From NCBI GenBank assembly GCA_036877525.1, contig JAZGTH010000048.1:1178001-1242000 (forward strand): a DNA stretch of 64,000 nt. The letters are read 5' to 3'. Origin of the DNA: Chromobotia macracanthus. Lineage: Eukaryota > Chordata > Actinopteri > Cypriniformes > Botiidae. The stretch's first letter is position 1; each line of letters begins with the position of its first letter. The notes under the pieces were generated by a model, which made no database searches, was not told the origin of the DNA, and worked only from the letters and a program-made list of their open reading frames with translations. This document shows, one piece after another, positions 1 through 11,700 of the stretch. Position numbers and translations under genes: made by a program.

Positions 1-1275
1 ACAACCCACCAACATGTATATGCCTGCACACTAAACCACACCCACTGACAACTGCTTATCTATATTAAAAAGCACAGCTTATCTAAGCTTAAAGGTAAAT
101 ATATATGTCTCTGTTACAGGGTTGTTGTAATGAAGAGGACACAAGTAATGCAATGTTTTGAGAATGAGTTGATAAATTTAAAAATAAAATGTTTAGCTCA
201 TTTGAACATGATGCAACATGTTTTTGTCCCTACAGCTCAAATGGTAGAGCATAGCTGATCACACCAAGGTTATGGGTTTGCTTTCCATAGCTTGAAACCT
301 CTGTGGATTTGTGTCTGCAAGTTGTCAAGCTGCTAAAAATACGTCTTGAATAGACTTTCAAAACTTACTAACCACCAGGGGGTGCCAAGACATAATAAAA
401 CACCATCTATACAGCGCTGTCAATAAATTATACATTTGCAATCAGTGCAACATGATTGATATAAATGAAATGTTTAAAAAATACATTAATGATGGAGGCA
501 TATATAGGTAAAATAGCTGTCATAGTTTAAAACTAGTAGATGTAATGTTAATGCATGTGGTGGATTGAGGGAACTTCGGAACAAACTGTTATGTTTATAG
601 CTTGTTATATGCTATGGCTTGAATTTTATTTGACATTTACGCTAAAAAAAGTGCAGTGAATTGCAATAAAGCAACATTTAAATGTGAATCATTTATTTAA
701 AGAAGAAATACTGTAACACTTGGAGCAAGCATGTGTTTTTCTCTTACAGAGACCATGATACTATAAAAATTGTAAAAACAGAGATGTTATCATCATCACC
801 GATCCAAGTCCAAACACTTTTACTTTCATGAGTGGTTACCCTGGTCACGGTTTATTTAGCTGTGTGGAAAATGTTTGGAAGTCAAACAGTAATTTTCTGT
901 TTGAGTTTATGGTAAAAATTAATCTTGTTTATTTTCTAAAACATTTTCAAACACAACACTGTTTTTGGACAGAATCTTCCAATTAATAAAAAAAAAACAC
1001 TGATTTTGCTTACAGCAATCCAGCAAACAGAAGAAACATTTGTTTTCATACTATTTATGCAATTAATGCCACATAGAGGAAAGAGGTTCATTCAAAGTAA
1101 TTTGCATTCAATTCCACAACTGAGATTTGTTCTTAAAAAGTATATTCAACATCAGTTTGAATTTAATTGCAGCTTTTGGTCTGATCTGGCAGAATGAGAC
1201 ATGAACAAACTCCATAGAAGTCACTATATTTAGATGTTGTCAACTCAACTTAAAATCCTTAAGACTGATGATCAC
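1..1275. other. Region downstream of ociad1, including its probable 3' UTR
   Basis: No coding exon is recognisable here. On the minus strand the ociad1 3' UTR must start at 1275. A possible AATAAA signal (minus strand) lies at 928-933, which would give a UTR of about 350 nt. The rest is AT-rich. A decayed tRNA-like stretch lies at 228-290 and is listed separately. Confidence 0.5.
228..290 (+). repeat. Decayed tRNA-like (SINE head) sequence
   Basis: The stretch has an A-box-like part (AGCTCAAATGGTAGAGCAT) followed by a B-box-like part (GGTTATGGGTTTGCTTTCC). These are spaced as in the alanine-tRNA-like heads of fish SINEs. The B box is mutated away from GGTTCGATTCC, so it is not a working tRNA. 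I infer an old SINE head; the body cannot be traced. Confidence 0.4.
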
Positions 1276-1313
1276 TCATTCATCCCAAGCATCTCCATAC
1301 TTGTTCTTTTTAA
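1276..1313 (-). CDS. ociad1: ociad1 coding exon 8 (terminal)
   Basis: 38 nt encoding VKKNKYGDAWDE and TGA (stop at 1278-1276). This is the conserved OCIAD1 C-terminus. Acceptor TCACCAG. Confidence 0.9.
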
Positions 1314-3441
1314 CTGGTGAGATAAGAAAGGAAAAGCAATCAAAAACTATTATTAAACATGCCAGGTCTGCAGATTAAATGAAGATGACACTGTGGTGAT
1401 GTAATAAAATAGTTTTTAACTGACCTGTTTATACAAATGCATAATTATTGACTATATGAGTTTACTAACTTACGTAGTTTTCATCATCTAGCTTACATAA
1501 AGGCAATCCTACTCATAGCCTTCCATAGTCTTGCAAACTAAATGGGAACATCCTCTCTTACTGTAGTATAAACATGCACATAGACATTGTACTTGGTAGC
1601 CTTATTGTTAAAGAACTGTCCAGGGCTGATGGTAGCAGATTTGAACCCAAATAAGGGCCATAAAGTTACTTTGATCCACCCATTGTTATTGTCCTGTGAG
1701 CTAGTTACATAACCCCAAGGTGTTCCTGAATTATCTTATCCCATGGTACTTTCTGCAAGTCATTCTTATTACAAAGCACATGCTAAATGACAAGTAGTGG
1801 ATATATTTCATTACAATGCTTTGGATTTACAGGTTATATAAGCTATACTGTTATAGAGCCTCACCTTTCTTAGGTGCTGCTACCTCTGCTTGTGGTTTCA
1901 TTGTTGTATTCATGTTTAAACTGCGCAGTTCCTCATACAACACAGGCTTCTTTTTGGGCACATCCTCGTCTGGATAGGGTGGAGCTTTTGGATAAGTTTA
2001 AGTTACTAATTAATAGACCTACCAGATGGCAAGTCCTTATTCAATGACATGTCTGTGTGAATATGATTGTTTTTCTCCATATAGAGTTCCCAAGTGTACA
2101 CAAATGAAGTGCACAGAAATTTAGATTTATATAATACGTGTTAGTTCTTGTCTTCATGCGTAAAGGTGGCAGTACCTTGAGAAGAACTGTCATCCCTGAT
2201 GCCCACGGGACCAGAATCACTGAATCCAGAACTAAAAGCCGTTGGGTCATATGATTGTGAGGGGCTGCTATATGTGTAATCATTGGTGTAACTGCTATAT
2301 GTCTCTAAAACAGATCTCAGCTCTGTCGCAAGTTGGAACACTGACTCAGAACCAGGCTGTTGAGATTCTGATGCATCTGCAAACTTTGGTTGGTTTAACC
2401 TTTAAAAAAGTATCAGGTATAAAATGCATGAAGAACATGTATGAAGTCTCTAATTATGTAATCTATGGTTATACAAAATTAATACTAGACTAATACTAAT
2501 ATAAAGGGATTTAAAATTATATCTTTACATAAAACAATGTGAATAATATCTGAATAGCTGTGTTTATGTACGCTAGTTAAAAGAAATATTCTTACTCAGA
2601 AGGCATGTGACGCAGATGTCCCTGTCGCAGTGCCTCTCCAAGATGGGAGTTCTCTAATTTCATAAACTTTTCTTGACAGACCCTCACATAAGACATTTTC
2701 CCCACTTATAAATCCAAATATGCCAGCAACTGCAAAAGATCACATACATTCTGTGACACTTATGCTTTCGATCTTCTAGGATATAACCTTGGTTTTAGTT
2801 GCTTGTATAGTATTAGTTCTGCTGTTCTTTATACTCACTGGCAACTTTGGGAAGAGAGCCAAATCTGGGTGATGGAGCAATTATTCCTGGGGACAAATAA
2901 CAACACATAAACATGCATTCATTTTTAACTTGTAATTGAGTACACCATCCGAATGACATAGGAACTCACCTTTAGATACCATTACCTGAGTGACCGCTAT
3001 TGCAATTGCAGTTGCAGAAAATGGCAAGGCTACAGATAACAGGAGAGAGATCATGTATTACTTTCTCATCAAGATGCATGCATCTTTGACATAGTGGGAG
3101 AAAGAGACCATACCTTAAAATGAATTCTTCACGAGTAATACTTACATCTATACCAGAAGCTTTCTGAATTATACTCTCTGAACACACTCCTCTCATCTTC
3201 ATTGGGAATATAAGCAGCCCCTAAAGGACCCTGAAAAGACAGTACAGCGTAAAGCTCTCCAAAAGTTCACTGTCAACAATCTATTGATCCCCAAGACAGA
3301 AAGACCTGACACGCATACACATTATTATTTGTAATGTTTTAATTTGTATGAGAATGAACGGCAGGTAAACTGACTACATACCTTACTGGACCCATGTGGG
3401 ATTTGAGAAGCCGCTGTAAATCCAGACGATGCTTGTGACAT
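1276..3441 (-). CDS. ociad1: OCIA domain-containing protein 1 (ociad1), eight coding exons, with one apparent frameshift
   Basis: OCIAD1 (Asrij) is a small two-pass membrane protein of endosomes and mitochondria. It is linked in the literature to JAK/STAT signalling in blood progenitors and to respiratory complex III assembly. Coding exons on the minus strand: 3441-3382, 3230-3146, 3029-2970, 2886-2839, 2729-2596, 2399-2176, 1984-1865 and 1313-1276. All are flanked by GT-AG. The OCIA domain (about residues 24-115) is seen as YIPNEDERSVFREYNSESFW, then a hydrophobic helix (LPFSATAIAIAVTQVMV), then FGSLPKVA, a second hydrophobic segment, and SYVRVCQEKF...LENSHLGEALR. The C-terminus VKKNKYGDAWDE is typical of OCIAD1, not of the shorter OCIAD2. 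The expected length is about 255 residues. Exon 5 carries one extra base in a GGGGAAAA run, which breaks the frame as written. It lies divergent to fryl. The ATG at 3441 is chosen because the first conserved exon opens with it; a 5' UTR exon probably lies upstream. Confidence 0.9.
1865..1984 (-). CDS. ociad1: ociad1 coding exon 7
   Basis: 120 nt, phase 1 to 1. It encodes APPYPDEDVPKKKPVLYEEL and further charged residues. The YEELR motif matches the OCIAD1 tail. Donor GTGAGG. Confidence 0.85.
2176..2399 (-). CDS. ociad1: ociad1 coding exon 6
   Basis: 224 nt, entry phase 2, exit phase 1. It encodes a polar Ser/Tyr/Gln-rich segment (ELNQPKFADASESQQPGSES, later YSSYTNDYTYSSPSQSYDP), as in the low-complexity tail of OCIAD1. 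The acceptor TTTTTTAAAG lacks the usual C/T before AG; the donor is GTACTG. Confidence 0.8.
2596..2729 (-). CDS. ociad1: ociad1 coding exon 5, frameshifted by one extra base
   Basis: 134 nt as written. The entry frame gives IAGIFGFISG, the second hydrophobic segment. After a GGGGAAAA run at about 2698-2705, conservation jumps to another frame: KMSYVRVCQEKF, then KLENSHLGEALR. One surplus G or A explains this: 133 nt would give exit phase 2, which is what the next exon needs. Read literally, the frame ends at a TGA at the 3' end of this exon. It may be an assembly indel or a real null allele. Confidence 0.8.
2839..2886 (-). CDS. ociad1: ociad1 coding exon 4
   Basis: 48 nt, phase 1 to 1. It encodes GIIAPSPRFGSLPKVA, the conserved linker between the two hydrophobic segments. 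Acceptor CCCCAG, donor GTGAGT. Confidence 0.9.
2970..3029 (-). CDS. ociad1: ociad1 coding exon 3 (first membrane helix)
   Basis: 60 nt, phase 1 to 1. It encodes the hydrophobic helix SLPFSATAIAIAVTQVMVSK. Acceptor TCTGTAG, donor GTGAGT. Confidence 0.9.
3146..3230 (-). CDS. ociad1: ociad1 coding exon 2 (start of OCIA domain)
   Basis: 85 nt. It encodes GPLGAAYIPNEDERSVFREY and NSESFWYR, the conserved opening of the OCIA domain. Acceptor CTTTTCAG, donor GTAAGT, exit phase 1. Confidence 0.9.
3382..3441 (-). CDS. ociad1: ociad1 coding exon 1
   Basis: Twenty codons, MSQASSGFTAASQIPHGSSK, ending in phase 0 at donor GTATGT. A TTTCTAAAATAG acceptor-like sequence lies just before TAATCATG, which suggests a separate upstream 5' UTR exon. 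Confidence 0.85.
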
Positions 3442-3540
3442 GATTACTATTTTAGAAACAGAATGCAATTAAAAAAATGAGGAATGCGTTTGCAATAGCC
3501 ATAGAAGTACGCAGGTTGTACAGTTAACTACTAAAACTAC

Positions 3541-4519
3541 TAAAACAACATTATTACATGACCCCGAATCGGCTCTTATCTGCAACACCACTAACCGGAA
3601 GTTGAGACATTAAGCCGGAAAAACTTAGAAAAGTCTTACAACGACGCTGTGTGAAAAATTTTATGATTTTGCGATATACTTTTTCATAATTCTATTTACA
3701 TCGTATAGTTATAACATATAAGTATATAACTAAATAAAATATAAAATGTACATATTAAAGGCTGCAAAACGTCCCAGATTTATTTCAAATTGACTTGCAA
3801 TCGTACAAACACATATATGTGTGCGTTTCTACACAAACAGAGCAAAGACTAGTACTGGAACAAAGTAAAGCATATGTTGTTAATGAATGTTTGGACTTCA
3901 GAGAAACTATAACTTTAAAAATCATATATTTATCTTCTTCATTGTGCCGTCAGTAATCATTTTACTGCATCATCTATCGATCAACATTGCAATGAAAAAA
4001 TATATGGATCTGAAAACATTTATTTTTCTGGACTATGTACTTTTGTACAACGGTGCATCTGGCCTTTACAGAAGAACCACTTGTCAACTAATCCTGTAGT
4101 GGTCTGTTTTAAGTGATGGCTAAATCAACCAATAGAACGATTTCTTTGTTAAGCGCGTGCATTGATCACAGCAAGCGAGGGCGGGGCTTAGCTCCGCAAT
4201 CTTGACACCGCAGCTCCCCTATCAGAAGATCGGATTGTCAAACCCGTTAGCCAGCGTTGCTCCAATCTGATGGACAGGGAGGTGGGCTCGTTGTCATTCG
4301 TCGAGTTTTAGGTGGCTTGCGAAAAAAATACCGAGAAGATCATATATAAGATCGTGAATGCATGACCGGAGGGATGAACATTGGAGATCAACGGATGTAA
4401 GATTTTGTTTTTTGTAAAGCTTGCGCTGAGTCTCATCTTTTGGAGAGCATAATCAACTGCTTTTCGGCGTTAGCGCGAGCAGGCTAACTGACGAGGAAAG
4501 CGCAGCTGCTGTGTAAAAG
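3541..4519. promoter_or_regulatory. Shared divergent promoter of ociad1 (minus) and fryl (plus)
   Basis: The stretch between the two gene starts has an ETS-type site CCGGAAGT at 3595-3602, a second GCCGGAA at about 3614, a CCAAT box at 4129-4133, a GC box GGGCGGGGC at 4179-4187 and a second CCAAT at about 4261. CpGs are locally frequent from 4150 to 4500. An ATATATAAG string at about 4343 could act as a TATA-like element. Which start sites are used cannot be read from sequence. Confidence 0.6.
4380..4519 (+). other. fryl: Probable non-coding first exon of fryl (5' end uncertain)
   Basis: A GC- and CpG-enriched stretch follows the promoter elements and ends in a strong donor, AAAAG|GTAAGAAAG at 4519/4520. 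No long open frame is present, so it would be 5' UTR. It could join exon 1B at 25524, exon 2 at 32340, or an unseen exon. Confidence 0.5.
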
Positions 4520-5684
4520 GTAAGAAAGGTAGGTTTTTGTATACCTACGTATGGTGTTAGACTGAAAGAGTAGACTTTCACTTTAAAGGCTGATCTGCTG
4601 TCTTATCAGATGTACTTTCCCTTTTAGGTTACTGATAGGCAGTTATGTTGATCTGCAATTGAAGCGAAGATGAGTGTAGTTGGTGGCTGTGTCACAAAAT
4701 CTGAGGAGCTGTTTAGCTAGACAGCATATTCGTGCGTTATTGGGGTTAAATGCACGTGTAATAGGTGACCTTAGAAACGGAAACTAGTTAACCAACATTG
4801 ATTATCTTAAATTTACATGTACAGGCCACTGTTTGTCACTTTCAAAGGAGTGTTAAGAGTTTTGGGAGCTAACATATAACAAACCAGCATGTTTTGGACA
4901 ACATGAAAATTTGAGGGTGGCTGCAAACCTTTTATTTAGAAATGTTAGCTACAAACATCTGCAATACCCATGGTAATGTTGTTAAAATGGATAAAAAACA
5001 AACCTGATCGTGTTCCTTAGGATGATCTGATAGTTGTCGTCTTGTCTGAAACTTGTTCACATTTGATAGATTCGTTTTCACGCGTTCTTCTTTATTTCCT
5101 TAAGTGAGAAAGTATGTAACTGCCGGCTGTATTAATCTACCGACATTAATTCCACCGCGCTTTCTCTTTCGTAGCTACGTTATAAAATCTGTACCTTTTA
5201 AAGGTTCACTCTTGTTTATTACCTTTGCAAACATGCATGAGTCATAAATGATGCCAACAGCTCTAGCTGTGCCCAAGCCTCTCAGCATTTGTTGAGAGAG
5301 CAGTATGTTCAGCAGTGTGGAAGAGTTCACACTCCTGATGTCAACTCAGCTGTGGGCTTTGAGAGGAGTATGAACATTCTGCTGGTCGTAGTGTTTCTTG
5401 TAAACAGTAGTGCATTTGATGCAATAATTGCATTGTTAAATTCACGAATCTTATTCTCTAAAGGTGGGATTTAACTCAGTGGTTCCAAATTTGAGTACAA
5501 ATACAACAATATGCACATTTCACCAATAACAGATAAATAATTGTGCATGCAAAGGATAACTTGAACAGTTTAAACCAACCCCTTTAATTAAATAAAGAAT
5601 TACATTTTGTTGTGTTTGGTTGCCTTTCACAGACACTTTTCTAAGCTTTCAGACTTGTGATTTGGGCTCTTTTGACCTTGGCCA

Positions 5685-5770
5685 ATAGGTTGCCACCCAG
5701 AACACCCTGGCAACCACATAGCAGCACTCAGAATACCATAACAATAACCATAGCAACAACCCATGGCAAA
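5685..5770. repeat. Short imperfect repeat built on (C)CATAGCAACAC / CCTGGCAACCA motifs
   Basis: Alternating blocks such as CCACCCAGAACACCCTGGCA and ATAGCAACAACCCATGGCAA resemble a minisatellite-like repeat that I know from carp-family genomes. The assignment is from memory of the pattern only. Confidence 0.35.
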
Positions 5771-8700
5771 GCCCCCCTCAAATTTTGTGAAAACTATTAT
5801 AGCTCTGTACTTTTTGCTCTGTAGCATTTCGGTGACAGTATACTGTGCTTTTCAGATCGATAGCCTTGTGAAATGTCCTGGTTAAGATTTGTTCTCAGTA
5901 ATTTCCTCCTTGCTGGAATTAATGCCTCTTGGTAATTAGTCTCACATAGATAAAAGAGATGGGGTGGGAGGGGCGGGGTCTAATTATGCATTACAATTTT
6001 AATCAAATTTGCCAGAGGTTCCAGTGTTTTACACTATCTTCTTGTTTAATACATTATTAAAGGTGTAATCACAAGAGAGTCTGTTGCAGGACTGCAATTA
6101 CAAACGGTATGAGAGTACAGTAGTTTACAGTAACAATAGTTTACACTACATGCATGAGGTACCTTATTTTCTCTCTTGTTTCCTGCTTTTCCCTGGGAAC
6201 CTTATCTCTTCACTGTGTCATGGAATAATGTAAAGAAGAAGCCCAAACAGTGAGGGCTTTTTAATTTTTTTTTTTTTGAGTTCTTTGTTGTCTGGATGAA
6301 GCTTCTTGTATGAGCGGGTCCCAACAGTCTGGTGTAGGTGGCATATTAATGCTCATGTGGGCTTTTTGGAACTCAGGCTGGATTTCACTACAAATAAAGG
6401 AGACATTTACCAGGATTGTTTAATCTGACATTGTGTTGCCTTTGTTTTTTTATGTTCTTTAGGGATGTTGCAAATTTGTTAAGTGACTTGACACAGTCAT
6501 GTATGCATTGGTCTGTAAGTGTTGTGGATGATGATCCCGGCCGTTTCTCCATGTGCATAATTTGCTGATGGTTTGTTGCTGTGACCTTGCAGGTCTGCTC
6601 TCTGGCTGGCTGTCTAAGATTGTCAAGAAAATTTACCCAGCATTGTTTGAGATAAAGGACTCTGCCATAGTTTGGCCAAATGGAATGATAGTTATTCTAA
6701 AAAAGAAAGAAATGTTTACATTTGTGTTGTGTACATGCACCTCACCATGTTAAGATCTATTTCTGTGCATGATCTGAATAGTTAGCATGTATGTGTGTTT
6801 AAAATATATAGATTAATCTCAATTCATGATGGGTAAGGGGCTGTCAGGATCTGTGTATTCACACACATTCAGCTTTTATGCTTGCTTGTTTAAACGCACA
6901 AGTGGCAGGAATGAAAGACTGGGCAGCACATAATATAATATTTAAAAAATGGTCAACAACATTCTGTTGTGTTGTCAGGTACCATACAGCGTCCTTGCAT
7001 CACTAATTTAAAAAACTTGCACAGGCAAACACTGGAGTTGCTTTGTTTGAATCATGAATTGAATTAAAAACCTATAAACTCAATTCCTTGATTAGTCAAC
7101 TCTCATGGCTCATTTTCTTAGTGAACCACAGCTTATTTTGTATACACGTGTGTGGAACTAGTGGTGTGAAGGTCTGCAGCAGAATCATCTTCCTCTGTGC
7201 CCAGAGCCCAACAGATTGTGTCTGCCCCATAATTCATCGCTGTGGCTTAGGTTCTGCTCTCATGCATGCTTGCACGATCCATCTCCATCTGGTTCTCTTG
7301 AGGTCTTGAGATTTAAAGAGGTCAGATGATAGCAGAAAGGATAGTATCTATCATTAATATAATCAGCAGCTGCTGCCAGCCTGTAATTTGTCTTACACTT
7401 TTTTATTTGTATTTTTGTGAGTTTTTGTAGCTGTTATTATAAAATAATAGTTTAACAAAGTTACATTTATTAAAAGTTTAATTTTGGCATAGAAATACAT
7501 TCGGTGTGAAAAGTCAGAGCAATTACCTAGTTGGCCAGTTAGTGTCTTTTTCCAGTTTGGTCTTAGAAACAAAGTGGTGTGTTTGCATACGTGTTGGTTT
7601 ATAAAGTTTAACCCATTTTTTTAATCTCAGCTCTTATGAGAAGCACAAGTTTAGTGTTGTATGTTCTCTGGAAATCTGTCTTGCATGTTAGGTCTGATGT
7701 CATGCACCACCGCTTCTGTGTCTAAATGCTCTGTCAGATGCCATTAGCAAACAACAAACAACATTAATATACACTTATAATGTGCTATAAATAAATTACC
7801 AAAATAACCTTAATTCCTGAATCTTAACCTTTATCTCCATATCAAATTATTAAATGGACAGACAGTGAATTTTTTTTATTTTTATGAATCGTTAAAATAT
7901 TGATGTCTGTCACATTGAGGGCAGTGTGAGTTTGTAAACTGAAATATGTGATATGAATAAATAGAATAATGAATGAATAAACAGTTGTTAAAATATGTCA
8001 CAAAAAATGTCACATGAAATGAGCGGAGGCTTGGACCCAAAGTGGAATTCTTTGTTACACCTTAACACGCAGATTACATTGCATTGGAATAATTACTGAA
8101 TTATGATGTATAAGCTTATTTCTGTGACCTACAGATATCAACTGATAAGCTGTAATATAAGAAAACAGCTCTATAGATTTGTTATGCAATACAGGTTTAC
8201 TCTAGATTACTTTGCCAGCCATTTTGAGCATATGTTGAGCAAAATGTGACAGATTTGGCACATTTCGTTGTGCACATTTCATCTCCTGACATGATGTTGT
8301 GGTTCTTAGGTGCTTATATAAGTATACAAGTATGCAGGTTTAAATCTGGCTTGCAGCATGTCCAGATCCTGTTCCAGGTCCTCTTTGCTCAGTAACTTTG
8401 TCACTTTCTACTTTTGTGTGTAACCAAAAAGGCCCAAAATGAAATATAAAATGTGTTCATTGCATTATGAAATAAAGGTAATGCCTGTAACTTACCTCTC
8501 TGATGTCACATGTTCCACATATCTTTGTCAGTGTGTCTTAATGAACACTTCCTGATCTGTCACTTTTAGAAACAGGTAGAACTGTTTAGAATTGCTTGTC
8601 AGACCCCGCTCTTCCCCATTCTTCTGCATGTATGGACGGGAGTTTTGCAGAGAGATTTCTCTTATAGGCAGTGATCTGCTGTCCACATCAGTCAGTGGAA

Positions 8701-11700
8701 CTCCTGGCCTTCTTCACTCTCACCTGTAGCCACAGCTCCAATGTTCTTGAGTTCCCTGCATCAAAACAGTTGTAATTTAATTTTATATTTACATTTTCTA
8801 TTCAAGGGGCCATGTCATGGAAAAAGCATTGGTTATATTATGTCAGAAATGAGAAAATTTTCCAGAATACTATGTTGTGGTTGTATGTGTATGACTAAGC
8901 TAGCGTTCAGATTTTTTGTTTTAGGTGTCCAGAGCATTTCAACAATGTGGATGAGTCGTACATTTTAGCTGTTTCTTCAACCTGCTCTATGGCTGTGAAC
9001 TGTCTGTGTGTGTTTTCTGTTCTTTAATTTAGCTTAACTCTGAACTGGCACTTTTTCCTCTTGTTACTGCTTGGCTTCAGCCTCTGGCCCTTGGCCTTGC
9101 CAAAGAAAACAAGCCCCTCCTTTGTCCTGGGAAAGTAGCTCTTTGTGTGTGTTCCATTGGTTTTGTTATCACTAATAAAGACTTTGTCTCAAGAAAATTC
9201 TAAGTGAAAGACTGAATGTTTACTTTTGACACCGTTCAGGCACTTTATAAATATGACTGTATATAACAAATTAATAGCCGAGACCTGTGTATGTGTGTGA
9301 GAGACAAAATATTTTGAAGGTGAGGCATTTGAGTGTCTAGTTCTTTTTTGTGGCTGTTTCAGTGTAACGGAAGAGGAAACTATTAGTAAGAATAGTAAGA
9401 AACTATTCACATCTTCTGTGTGAAGCTGGTTATGTGTGTGTAAAAGTAGCTGCTGGAGGCGAACATCTCTGAAAGTTCACACACAGACACAGTGCTAGAT
9501 TCCTTGCATTAAAAAAAGCAAAAATGACATGCATTTGAAATGCATTTTTTATTCATAGGCATTACACATTACATCACCAGTAACGGTTTCACAAGAAGCT
9601 TAATTCTGCTTTAGAATAATAAATTGGGTTGACTAGTCAGTTACTCATGCACTTCCATATTTGGTGTATGTGTGCTTGTTTGTGGGGTTTCTCTATGGTC
9701 TGGTAAAACCAATAGTAGTAGTTCTCAATAGTAAACATATTGTGCATATTTCTCTCCATTTCCGTCTTTCTGTGGCCTTGCTGGACAGTTTTGTTTGGCA
9801 CTTTGATGTGCAGTGTAAATATGCTCATTTATCCGCCCCTGTGATTAAACTACAGTGTCACTGAGCACTGCAGGATCCCTGAGTAGTAATTATAGCTAAT
9901 GAGACACAGGTAGTCTGCTAACACTTAACACGCCTATGAATAAGTATTTGGCAGCATGCATGCTTTTTGTTTTAGCTGCAGTCATTCTTTCTCTGCCTGT
10001 GTGCAAGGTATAGTGTGCTACTGAGTTTGCGTAACCTCCTCTCGGACAAATGGATGAATGACAGGTGGAGGGAGGTGGTAATCTGTAGCTTATTGCCTAG
10101 GGAAAGTAGTGTAATCCTGGCTAAGGTTCAGTCAGAGGCAACTGGCCTCAGACGGCATGCCTACAGTCCCTTCAAAGTCTGTCTGATGCATATTGCACAA
10201 AAAACTAGGAAGCACTTTCTTCATCTGGCAAGCTGTAATCTGATTGGCTGGCTTTATGCAGACTTTTGGGAGTACTTTGGGAGTAACTGCTTCATTCAGT
10301 GCGCACCACACCTTCCGAATAGCACAGAAACTAAGCAAGTGTACAGATGTAATCGCAGCTATTAACAATTACATAAATGTTGCACCCATAATCATAATCT
10401 TAATTTGTTTTTTAGTTAATTGTGAAGCCTAATTTAAAGTAAATTAACAAGATTCTGATTTACAGCAGTTTTTCTGGTGTCTTCTGTCAAACCATTTGTA
10501 TGCTTTTAATTACAGTGTAAAAACAGTGAATTTTAGGTTGTTGGTTTACATGTTGGTTAGAGAGTCTCATCCTGTCTTGGTGGGCGGGGCTTGGTCGGAA
10601 TAATGCGCAGTGTGGAGCAGACTTTGTGCAGTTTCGTGAAAGATCGAGCTATGTGAGATGAAATGCAGTCAGACCTGGTTTGGGTAGCCCGTCGCCCTCC
10701 AGCATTACAGAGCGATCTGAAATTATATATTTGTGTACTTGGTCTATGTTTAAGAGGAAATGCTATGTATGCATGACTGAGATGTTGAAATGACTGGACT
10801 TGTCATTTTCTTGTGATGTTTATTTCCAAATCTTTGATACCAGTTGAATGATTTACTTGCTCATTAATAGATCTGTCTGATTTGCTGCCTAATTAACACA
10901 TGTTACTTTGATTTTCTCTACTAGATCGAAGTGACTTGACCCTGTTGGCCTGCAGCTAAGTTTGACACAACCCTCCCCAAGCCCTATGGCCCTCGGGTAT
11001 GTCTGCCACACCTCTTGCTCTGCCTCTGGCTAATTTTGTGTCTACAGTTTACTTGAAACACATGCAGGAGATTGCATGCTGGGAGATTTTGTGAATGCAG
11101 GCTTGAGTCAAACAGAATCATGTTGAGTAAAGTCATTGCAGAATGAATGTTACATCATAGTGCTGTACTGATTTCTTCATCTGAGGACACAATCATCTGA
11201 CACGGTTCTGGTGTTGTTTAAAGAGCAGGAGGATGTTCTTTGGGCAGTCAGTGGGTGTGAATTATCAATGAAGAACAGTTGCCACACTGCAGTTGTTTTG
11301 TAGACAGTGGTTAGATCAGTAAGATTCAAACACTGGTGGTTCTAGCCTGAAGGTAGGGTTGCTGAAGGTGAGGATGCTACCATTAACAGTTACATTACAC
11401 TTGTCTGTGGTTATAAACTATAATGTGACAATGCAAAATAAAGTGTATGTGTAAAATGATTAACCCCCATATCACCACATCAATTTTATTCAAAGTGACA
11501 GTTTTGTGCAAGTTTAAATGTAGCTGGACACTACTGTATGATAAATCTACACAGAAACTATGGTGTGAGTTCTCAGCAGAAAATGTGCTATTAAAAATGT
11601 GTGGGATGTTTCACCAACACATTAGGCCCGAGTCAGCCAGTGAGGTGAACAAGTCGAGTTTGTTAGTGTAAAATAAAGGCCCTGTGAGAAGGAACACAAT

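Noticed and set aside
1276..3441. ociad2 for the minus-strand gene
   Set aside because: The extended Ser/Tyr-rich tail and the C-terminus NKYGDAWDE belong to OCIAD1; OCIAD2 is shorter.
10582..10590. GC box as a third fryl promoter
   Set aside because: GGGCGGGGC stands alone. No downstream donor or first exon could be supported.
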